Below, in pieces: positions 57,989 through 64,000 of a stretch of DNA of 64,000 nucleotides; the stretch's first letter is position 1; every line of letters begins with the position of its first letter. A model generated the notes under the pieces. It had not been told where the DNA came from and ran no database searches. It saw nothing but the letters and a program-made list of their open reading frames with translations. Origin of the DNA: JANMOK01 sp031415055. GTDB lineage: Bacteria; Pseudomonadota; Alphaproteobacteria; Rhodobacterales; Rhodobacteraceae. The position numbers were made by a program, and so were the translations under genes. The DNA is taken from positions 1 through 64,000 of the forward strand of contig JANOQZ010000009.1 of NCBI GenBank assembly GCA_031415055.1, given 5' to 3'.

Positions 57989-59488
57989 ATGACAATGATC
58001 AATTTGCGCGGCTTGGGCTTTCAATTTGCCGAGCCGTTGTTTGCCAATCTGAACCTGACCATTGGACCGGGCGACCGGATTGGGCTGGTTGCCGCCAACG
58101 GGCGGGGCAAATCGACCTTGCTGCGCTGTTTGGCGGGTGAGGTTGAGCCGGTTTCCGGCGTGATCACAAGGTCGCGCGGGCTGCGGGCGGGGTATGTGGC
58201 GCAGGAGATTCCACCTGCGTTCCTGGGCCTGACGTTCCGGGCGCTGGTGCAGCAGGCGTTGCTTGATCCGAGTGAAGATTGGCGGGTCGACGTGGCGCTG
58301 GACGAGTTGGACGTGCCGTTAGAGTTTCGTGGGCGTTTGCTGCGCGAACTCAGCGGCGGTTGGCAACGGCTGGCGATGCTGGCGCGGGCTTGGGCGAGCG
58401 AGCCCGATCTCCTGTTGCTGGACGAGCCAACGAACCATCTGGACCTGTCGCGGATCGGCAAGCTGCAAGGCTGGCTGCAGGCACTGCCGCGCGAATTTCC
58501 AGTGGTGATTGCCAGCCACGACCGGGCGTTTTTGGACGAAGTAACCAACCGGACGTTGTTCTTGCGGGCCGAGAAATCGGTGGTGTTTGCCTTGCCCTTT
58601 ACGCAGGCGCGGACGGCGTTGGCAGAGGTGGATGCCGCCGATGCGCGGCGGTTTGAAAACGACATGGCCAAGGCGCAGCAGTTGCGCAAGCAGGCGGCGA
58701 AGTTGAAGAATATCGGCATCAATTCCGGGTCGGATTTGCTGATCACCAAAACCAAGCAGTTGAAGGATCGGGCGGATAAAATCGAGGAAGCGGCAAGGCC
58801 TTCGTTTCTGGATCGGTCCGCCGGGGCGATAAAGCTGGGTAACAGCGGCACGCATGCGAAGGCCTTGGTGACGCTGGACGATGCTTTGATTGCCACGCCC
58901 GACGGGGCCTTGCTGTTCAAGACCGGCAAGTTGTGGATTGAACGCGGTGATAGGATTGTGGTTCTGGGCAAGAACGGCGTCGGCAAGACGCAGTTGGTGC
59001 GGGCGGTGCACGCAGCATTTGGGGGCCCGGGCGCAATCCGCGTGTCGCCGTCGGTGGTGCTGGGATACAGCGATCAGGGGCTGTCGCAATTGGCGGATCG
59101 GGACACACCGGCGGGGGTGATTTCGGCGCGGTTTGATGTGGGCGATCAGGCGGCGCGGACGATGCTGGCGGGGGTTGGCGTCAATGTCGATATGCAAGCC
59201 GGGCCTACTGGCAAGCTGTCAGGCGGGCAGAAGGCACGGCTGGCGATGCTGGTGTTGCGGCTGACGCGGCCCAATTTTTATCTTTTGGATGAACCGACCA
59301 ACCATCTGGATATTGCGGGGCAGGAGGCTTTGGAAGGCGAGTTGCTGGCAAACGGCGCCGCGTGCTTGCTGGTGTCGCATGACCGGAGTTTCGTGCGAAA
59401 TGTAGGGAACAGGTTTTGGTTGATTGAGGGCAAGCGGCTGCGGGAGGTTGAGGGGGCGGAGGGGTTTTTCAAGGGGGAGATGGGGTGA
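57989..59488 (+). CDS. ABC-F family ATPase
   Basis: A 499-aa soluble protein with two ABC domains and no membrane segments. First domain: Walker A AANGRGKSTLL (near residue 34), signature LSGGWQRLAMLARAW (near 120), Walker B LLLLDEPTNHLDL (near 140). Linker: a basic, helical stretch (KQAAKLKNIGINSGSDL, near 235) typical of ABC-F. Second domain: Walker A LGKNGVGKTQLV (near 326), signature LSGGQKARLAML (near 410), Walker B LLDEPTNHLDI (near 432). ABC-F proteins act on the ribosome in translation or antibiotic resistance; the subfamily is not determined. A second ATG (57995) is close to the first. Confidence 0.92.
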   Translation: MTMINLRGLGFQFAEPLFANLNLTIGPGDRIGLVAANGRGKSTLLRCLAGEVEPVSGVITRSRGLRAGYVAQEIPPAFLGLTFRALVQQALLDPSEDWRVDVALDELDVPLEFRGRLLRELSGGWQRLAMLARAWASEPDLLLLDEPTNHLDLSRIGKLQGWLQALPREFPVVIASHDRAFLDEVTNRTLFLRAEKSVVFALPFTQARTALAEVDAADARRFENDMAKAQQLRKQAAKLKNIGINSGSDLLITKTKQLKDRADKIEEAARPSFLDRSAGAIKLGNSGTHAKALVTLDDALIATPDGALLFKTGKLWIERGDRIVVLGKNGVGKTQLVRAVHAAFGGPGAIRVSPSVVLGYSDQGLSQLADRDTPAGVISARFDVGDQAARTMLAGVGVNVDMQAGPTGKLSGGQKARLAMLVLRLTRPNFYLLDEPTNHLDIAGQEALEGELLANGAACLLVSHDRSFVRNVGNRFWLIEGKRLREVEGAEGFFKGEMG

Positions 59489-59493
59489 GGATA

Positions 59494-60261
59494 TCACTCC
59501 ACCATCATCCTCTTCACTTCCGCAATCGCCTTCGCCGGATTGAGCCCCTTCGGACACGTCTTCGCGCAGTTCATGATGGTGTGGCAGCGGTAGAGTTTGA
59601 AGGGGTCGTCGAGCGCCTCTAGGCGGTCTTCGGTGGCTTGGTCGCGTGAATCGATGATCCAGCGGTAGGCGTGCAGTAGGGCGGCGGGGCCGAGGTAGGT
59701 GTCGCCGTTCCACCAGTAGCTGGGGCAGCTTGTCGAGCAGCAGGCGCAGAGGACGCATTCGTAGAGGCCGTCGAGTTTTTTGCGGTCTTCGATGGATTGT
59801 TTCCATTCGATGGCCGGGGTTTCGGTTTTCGTTTCCAGCCATGGCTTTACTTCGGCATGTTGAGCGTAGAACTGGGTCAGGTCGGGAACTAGGTCTTTTA
59901 CCACGGGCATGTGCGGCAGCGGGTAGATTTTGATATCCCCTTTAATCTCGTCCGAGCCGCAGATGCAGGCCAGCGTGTTGACGCCGTCGACATTCATCGC
60001 GCAGGAGCCGCAGATGCCTTCGCGGCAGGAGCGGCGGAAGGTGAGCGTGGGGTCGATCTCGGTTTTGATCTTGATCAGCGCATCCAGCACCATTGGGCCG
60101 CAGTCGTCCATATCCAGCCAATAGGTGTCGATGCGCGGGTTGGCGGCATCGTCGGGGTTCCAGCGGTAAACGCGGAAGGCGCGGACATTTTCGCCGTCCG
60201 GCTTTGGCCAAGTTTTGCCTTGGGTAATGCGCGAGTTCTTGGGCAGCGTAAGTTCGACCAT
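59494..60261 (-). CDS. sdhB: Succinate dehydrogenase iron-sulfur subunit
   Basis: A 255-aa protein with all three cluster regions. The [2Fe-2S] site is in SCREGICGSCAMNVDG and NTLACIC (residues about 58-80). The ferredoxin-like half holds the [4Fe-4S]/[3Fe-4S] motifs CVLCACCSTSCPSYWW (near 168-183) and CHTIMNCAKTCPKGLNP (near 226-242). It carries electrons from SdhA to the quinone site of complex II. The gene is the last of the sdh group but is separated from sdhA by three small genes (about 1.7 kb). Confidence 0.96.
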   Translation of the reverse strand: MVELTLPKNSRITQGKTWPKPDGENVRAFRVYRWNPDDAANPRIDTYWLDMDDCGPMVLDALIKIKTEIDPTLTFRRSCREGICGSCAMNVDGVNTLACICGSDEIKGDIKIYPLPHMPVVKDLVPDLTQFYAQHAEVKPWLETKTETPAIEWKQSIEDRKKLDGLYECVLCACCSTSCPSYWWNGDTYLGPAALLHAYRWIIDSRDQATEDRLEALDDPFKLYRCHTIMNCAKTCPKGLNPAKAIAEVKRMMVE

Positions 60262-60369
60262 TTCGGCTCCGCTTATCGGGCAACGGGGTGAAGAATTCGT
60301 TCAGAACGGATGACGTTTTCGCAGCGCAGGCATTGCGCCGTGTCGGTGCATCCGCGACAAGTTTCCGGT

Positions 60370-60663
60370 TTAGATGTTCGCCGCATCATCAATGATTTGG
60401 CCGTTTTGGCGCAGTTTATCAAGGCATTCGATGTAGACTACCTCGGGGTCGCGCCCGCGCAAGAAACTTTCGTCAAAGCTCAGCGACAGTTCCGCCGACG
60501 GCCCATCGGTGCCGATGCCGAATTCCGCTTCGCCGCGCGGACCGGCTGCGGAACGGGCCTTGTCGTCGCAAAGCGCTATGGCCTGGGCGTTGGTGTAGGT
60601 TTGCGGAGTTGTGTCGCAAGCGGCCAAAACTACCAGAAATCCGCAGCATAAATACCGATGCAT
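60370..60663 (-). CDS. Small lipoprotein of unknown function (sdh-associated)
   Basis: A 97-aa protein with a lipoprotein signal: a hydrophobic stretch ending in VVLAAC with the modified cysteine at residue 16. The mature part is short and contains two further cysteines (LCDDK and ECLDK), possibly a disulfide. The family is not recognised. It lies between the methyltransferase gene and sdhB, transcribed in the same direction, 108 nt from sdhB. Confidence 0.7.
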   Translation of the reverse strand: MHRYLCCGFLVVLAACDTTPQTYTNAQAIALCDDKARSAAGPRGEAEFGIGTDGPSAELSLSFDESFLRGRDPEVVYIECLDKLRQNGQIIDDAANI

Positions 60664-60700
60664 TTGTCTTCTCCTTTTCGCGCGAATGTCGTTGCCACAG

Positions 60701-61462
60701 CTACCACCAAAAGCGGTAAAAACGCTCGAGAATGGTCACAGGCCGACGCTTGGGGGCTTGGACTTTCGCCAAACCGGTATAGTCATAGGAACTTTCTAGA
60801 TGCAAGTTTGCGACAAACGCAGCCAGTGTTGCGCCGTCAAGTTCCTGCATCGTATAGTCCGCGACGATTTGGTCGTAATTTTGCTCCAGCTCGCGGTTCT
60901 TCGGGTCCAGACCCGTCACCAGAACCAATCCGGATGGCGGACAATCCAAGACTGTCACCGTAAGTTCTGGGCGATATTGGCGCAAAATTGGAAGCAGTTT
61001 CCAAACATCGCCGGTCCAGGCTTTGGTTACATTGCGGTCCCATTCGCGATTGGCAACGGCAAGATTTCTCGGGCAGCAATCGTGCAAAACGATCATCGCG
61101 TCCGGGGCACAAATTTTTTCAGTGCCGATGAAATCGCGCAATAAAAACTCAAAAAGATGCATTCCGTCGAGGAAAGCTAGGTCGATTTCGGCACCAAGTT
61201 TTTCGGGGATGCTTTTGGCAAAAAAGTCATCGCTGGTCATTTGATGCAAATGAAGTTGCGGCTTGTGGCCAATTACATCGATTTCGATCCTGAACGAGGG
61301 ATCCACGGCGATTGTATTGGCGTTGCTCAACTGCAAACTTTTGCCGTTGGCGCTGCCGATTTCGAAATACCAATCAGGTGTTCTTGTTTTGTGCAGCCAG
61401 TCGAGCATGTCGCGATAAAAAAGACCCCGATGCGTCGGAAAATGTATTTCGCCCAATACCAT
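60701..61462 (-). CDS. Class I SAM-dependent methyltransferase-like protein
   Basis: A 253-aa protein. WYFEIGSANGKSLQLS (near residue 31) matches the SAM-binding motif I with its acidic residue, and IDLAFLDGMHLFEFLLRDF (near 95-113) matches the DxxH region of Methyltransf_24-type enzymes. IVLHDCCPRN (near 125) supports this. Such proteins often act on glycans or small molecules; no target is evident. It sits inside the sdh operon between two lipoprotein genes, an unusual place. The C-terminus is rich in aromatic and basic residues. Confidence 0.72.
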   Translation of the reverse strand: MVLGEIHFPTHRGLFYRDMLDWLHKTRTPDWYFEIGSANGKSLQLSNANTIAVDPSFRIEIDVIGHKPQLHLHQMTSDDFFAKSIPEKLGAEIDLAFLDGMHLFEFLLRDFIGTEKICAPDAMIVLHDCCPRNLAVANREWDRNVTKAWTGDVWKLLPILRQYRPELTVTVLDCPPSGLVLVTGLDPKNRELEQNYDQIVADYTMQELDGATLAAFVANLHLESSYDYTGLAKVQAPKRRPVTILERFYRFWW

Positions 61463-61526
61463 GAATACCTACTTTAATGTTTTTGATTGTTGATGGCGAA
61501 GCCATACAGCGTCGATGTTGGCACTG

Positions 61527-61940
61527 TCAAACATCGCCCAGGGACGCTTGGATTGTGGCCCCGTTGGCGATAAAGGCTAGGGCGCGTTGGCGTTGAGCCG
61601 GGGTCAATCCGTCCCACAAGGCTTTTTCGGCTGGGTTTAGCAACACGCCGGGGGCGACTTCGGCTCGGCCCGAATTGGCTTGCTGATCGTCGGCTTGCGC
61701 CATGCAGGCATCGTAGGGCTTGGACTCGAGGGCATAATTCGTGAAGCCATTTTGGGTGACCGCACCGCTGAAACGCCCTTCCTTGTCGACGAACAGCATT
61801 GCTTGCTCGCCTTCTTTCAATCGCACCGCGGTTTTGACTTGCGCCAAACAAGCGCGTTGGGTGGAATTCAGATAGGGCATCGGGTCGGTTTCTGCGGTGC
61901 AGGCGGTAAGTAGGAGGAACAGCGGAAATACGCGTTTCAT
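61527..61940 (-). CDS. Small lipoprotein of unknown function
   Basis: A 137-aa protein with a lipoprotein signal peptide (FLLLTAC, cysteine at residue 14). It has two further cysteines (QRACLAQ near 30 and YDACMAQ near 77). The C-terminal part (NPAEKALWDGLTPAQRQRAL, near 103) is helical. The family is not recognised, though small proteins of this kind commonly lie between sdhA and sdhB in Rhodobacterales. Its start is 2 nt after the sdhA stop, so it is surely in the same mRNA. Confidence 0.72.
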   Translation of the reverse strand: MKRVFPLFLLLTACTAETDPMPYLNSTQRACLAQVKTAVRLKEGEQAMLFVDKEGRFSGAVTQNGFTNYALESKPYDACMAQADDQQANSGRAEVAPGVLLNPAEKALWDGLTPAQRQRALAFIANGATIQASLGDV

Positions 61941-61941
61941 T

Positions 61942-63747
61942 TCAGTACACCCTAGCCTTTGGCGCTATGCGTTTCAAATCGATGCCGCCATCGGCTTCGG
62001 TGGTGAGCGGTTTAAGGTGGACATCGCGGTAGGTTAGTTTGACCTTGGAACCTTCAACAATCGCCAGCGTGTGTTTGCGCCAATTCACATCGTCGCGTTT
62101 GGGGTAGTCTTCGTGGGCGTGCGAGCCGCGCGATTCCTTGCGGGCGGCGGCGGAAACCACGGTGGCCAGCGCATTGGGGATCAGGTTGGATAGTTCGAGG
62201 GTTTCCATAAGGTCAGAATTCCAGATCAGCGAGCGGTCCGTGGTTTGAATGTCAGCCAGCTGATCGGCGATTGCGGCCATTTTCGCGGCACCTTCGGCCA
62301 GCGTTTTATCGGTGCGAAAAACGGCGGCGTCGGCTTGCATGGCTTTTTGCATATCCAGCCGCAGTTTGGCGGTGGGGATTGCGCCTTTGGCATGGCGGGT
62401 TTGGTCAAAGCGGGCTATCGCGGCATCCAGAGATGCGCAGCTCAGCGGGCTATTGCCTGTCTTGGGATCGACGATCTCGCCCGCCTTAATCGCTGCGGCG
62501 CGGCCAAAGACAACAAGGTCGATCAAGCTGTTGGAGCCAAGACGGTTGGCACCATGAACGCTGGCACATCCCGCTTCACCAACCGCCATCAAGCCGGGTT
62601 GGATGCGGTCGTGGTTCTCGTCTGTTGGGTTCAGCGCCTGACCCCAATAATTCGTCGGAATTCCACCCATGTTGTAATGCACGGTCGGCAGCACCGGGAT
62701 CGGAGCCTTGGTTACATCGACGCCGGCGAAGATGCGGGCGGATTCAGTGATGCCGGGCAGGCGTTCGCGCAATGCTTCGGGCGGCAGATGGTTGAGGTTG
62801 AGATGGATGTGGTCTTTCAGCGGACCGACGCCGCGACCTTCGCGGATTTCAATTGTCATGCAGCGACTAACCACGTCGCGCGAGGCCAAATCCTTGTAAG
62901 TCGGCGCATAGCGTTCCATGAAGCGTTCGCCTTCGGAATTGGTCAGATAGCCGCCTTCGCCACGCGCCCCTTCGGTGATCAGGCAGCCGGCACCATAGAT
63001 GCCGGTCGGGTGGAACTGGACGAATTCCATATCTTGCAGCGGCAGACCGGCGCGGGCGACCATGCCGCCGCCATCGCCGGTGCAGGTATGGGCGGAAGTG
63101 GCGGAGAAATAGGCGCGGCCGTAACCGCCGGTGGCCAAGACGACCATCTTGGCGGAAAAACGGTGCAGGTTGCCGTCGTCAAGTTTCCACGCCAGCACGC
63201 CGTTGATGGTGCCGTCTTCGGTGGTCAACAGGTCGATAGCGAAATATTCGATGAAGAATTCGGCTTTGTGCTTCAGGCTTTGGCCGTAAAGCGTGTGCAA
63301 GATCGCGTGGCCCGTACGGTCGGCAGCCGCGCAGGTGCGCTGGACAGCCGGTCCTTCACCGAATTCGGTGGTATGGCCGCCGAACGGCCGCTGATAGATG
63401 CGACCGTCTTCGGTGCGGCTGAACGGCACGCCGTAGTGTTCGAGTTCGTAGACTGCCTTGGGTGCCTCGCGCGCTAGGTATTCCATCGCGTCCAGATCGC
63501 CCAACCAATCAGACCCTTTGACGGTGTCATACAAGTGCCATTGCCACGAATCTGGCCCCATATTGCCAAGGCTGGCAGCGATGCCACCTTGCGCGGCGAC
63601 GGTGTGGGAACGGGTGGGGAAAACTTTGGTGATACAGGCGGTTTTCAACCCCTGTTCGGCCATGCCCAAAGTCGCCCGCAAACCAGCCCCGCCAGCGCCG
63701 ACAACGACGACATCATAGGTATGGTCGATGAATTCATAGGCGGTCAT
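61942..63747 (-). CDS. sdhA: Succinate dehydrogenase flavoprotein subunit
   Basis: A 601-aa subunit of complex II that oxidises succinate to fumarate. The FAD-binding VVVGAGGAGLRATLGMAE (near residues 14-31) is followed by the flavin-linking histidine in FPTRSHTVAAQGG (near residue 46), HTEFGEG-type sequence (GGHTTEFGEGPA), QFHPTGIYGAGCLITEGARGEG (in two blocks near 245-265), and a C-terminal ESRGSHAHEDYPKRDD (near 551). It lies 12 nt downstream of sdhD. Confidence 0.97.
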   Translation of the reverse strand: MTAYEFIDHTYDVVVVGAGGAGLRATLGMAEQGLKTACITKVFPTRSHTVAAQGGIAASLGNMGPDSWQWHLYDTVKGSDWLGDLDAMEYLAREAPKAVYELEHYGVPFSRTEDGRIYQRPFGGHTTEFGEGPAVQRTCAAADRTGHAILHTLYGQSLKHKAEFFIEYFAIDLLTTEDGTINGVLAWKLDDGNLHRFSAKMVVLATGGYGRAYFSATSAHTCTGDGGGMVARAGLPLQDMEFVQFHPTGIYGAGCLITEGARGEGGYLTNSEGERFMERYAPTYKDLASRDVVSRCMTIEIREGRGVGPLKDHIHLNLNHLPPEALRERLPGITESARIFAGVDVTKAPIPVLPTVHYNMGGIPTNYWGQALNPTDENHDRIQPGLMAVGEAGCASVHGANRLGSNSLIDLVVFGRAAAIKAGEIVDPKTGNSPLSCASLDAAIARFDQTRHAKGAIPTAKLRLDMQKAMQADAAVFRTDKTLAEGAAKMAAIADQLADIQTTDRSLIWNSDLMETLELSNLIPNALATVVSAAARKESRGSHAHEDYPKRDDVNWRKHTLAIVEGSKVKLTYRDVHLKPLTTEADGGIDLKRIAPKARVY

Positions 63748-63759
63748 TGACGGCTCCGG

Positions 63760-64000
63760 TCAGGGGAACAAAGCGATGCGGGCGATGGCGATGACAGACA
63801 GCAAGCCCATCACCCAGCAGAATGTGGAATTGGCGGTATGTAAAATCGTCAGCCATAGTTTGGAATGGGCGTAATCGGTGATCACTTCATCCAAGCCTTG
63901 GTGCAGGTGGATGAACATGGTGACCAACAAGATCAGCGCCACTAGGGCATGGAATGGGTTGGCATAGGTGACCAGCACGTCGGATTGGGAACCGCCAAAA
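63760..64000 (-). CDS. sdhD: Succinate dehydrogenase membrane anchor subunit SdhD (C-terminal part)
   Basis: About 80 codons, open to the right edge of the window (the frame continues upstream as FGGSQSDVLV...). Two hydrophobic helices are visible. MFIHLHQGLDEVITDYAHSK holds the haem-ligand histidine region and the family's DY motif that helps form the quinone site. The N-terminal helix is beyond the window. It should be preceded by sdhC. It is placed directly before sdhA, as usual. Confidence 0.92.
   Translation of the reverse strand, partial: FGGSQSDVLVTYANPFHALVALILLVTMFIHLHQGLDEVITDYAHSKLWLTILHTANSTFCWVMGLLSVIAIARIALFP

Noticed and set aside
58021..58986. 321-aa minus-strand open frame
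   Set aside because: Antisense to the ABC-F gene; serine/arginine-rich translation typical of a shadow.
62245..63477. 410-aa open frame on the plus strand
   Set aside because: It is exactly antisense to sdhA, has low-complexity composition typical of a shadow frame in GC-rich DNA, and shows no domain pattern.

Overview
The window looks like a chromosomal segment of an alphaproteobacterium of the Rhodobacterales/Rhodobacteraceae type. The signs are the dapA/slt/smpB neighbourhood, an sdhD-A-x-B operon with small lipoproteins inserted, a FYDLN-acid (TIGR02300) protein beside a tRNA-Ala, an orphan gene-transfer-agent type 'spike base' protein, a perfect CtrA-type box, and intracellular PHB depolymerase. 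Base composition is moderately GC-rich almost throughout. The clear exception is the gene at 40026-41183, which is visibly AT-rich and looks acquired. No rRNA, CRISPR array, transposase or integrase was seen.

Layout. (1) 1-6526: a sugar-uptake regulon resembling the trehalose/maltose thu system. It has a binding protein, two permeases and the start of the ATPase on the minus strand, a divergent LacI regulator, and a ThuA-like plus Gfo/Idh/MocA pair. CAAAACGTTTTG-type operators lie in front of both transcription units. (2) 6764-7027: a small spike-base protein. (3) 7065-25256: a surface-glycan or sugar-modification cluster. It makes GDP-mannose and GDP-mannuronate (ManC, phosphomannomutase, AlgD-like dehydrogenase) and probably an acylated amino sugar (UDP-GlcNAc 2-epimerase, DegT aminotransferase, Gfo/Idh dehydrogenase, hexapeptide acetyltransferase). 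It also carries a GT4, a deacetylase-GT2 fusion, a second deacetylase, a frameshifted 4-TM small transporter and a membrane GT-C-like enzyme. Several of these parts parallel the ArnC/D/E/T logic of lipid-carrier sugar transfer. (4) 23716-35878: a phosphopantetheinyl transferase, an alpha/beta hydrolase, and a convergent two-protein assembly line. This is an NRPS (formyltransferase - C-like remnant - A with embedded FMN monooxygenase - T) followed by a PKS (KS-AT-KR-DH-ACP-TE). A tRNA-Ala lies just upstream of the NRPS.

(5) 36137-39277: TIGR02300 protein, PHB depolymerase, a DUF45 metallopeptidase and a GntR/FadR regulator. (6) 39278-41183: a 0.75-kb non-coding stretch with a CtrA-type box and several palindromic repeats, then an AT-rich PIN-like nuclease candidate. 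(7) 41253-48025: smpB, a cytochrome b/molybdopterin oxidoreductase pair, PhoX-family protein, dapA and a soluble lytic transglycosylase. (8) 47980-59488: housekeeping and metabolic genes: two EamA transporters, a split MnmC-like pair (MnmD and an FAD oxidase), GST, cysteine synthase, DsbA-like protein, DUF721, MutY, an AlkB-type alkane monooxygenase, a DUF1989 protein and an ABC-F ATPase. (9) 59494-64000: the sdh operon (partial sdhD, sdhA, sdhB) with two small lipoproteins and a methyltransferase between sdhA and sdhB.

The most unusual part is 7065-35878. It places an oxidising and formylating NRPS-PKS line next to an Arn-like sugar-carrier pathway. A joint product is an inference. All functional statements rest on motifs read from the translations, without database searches.
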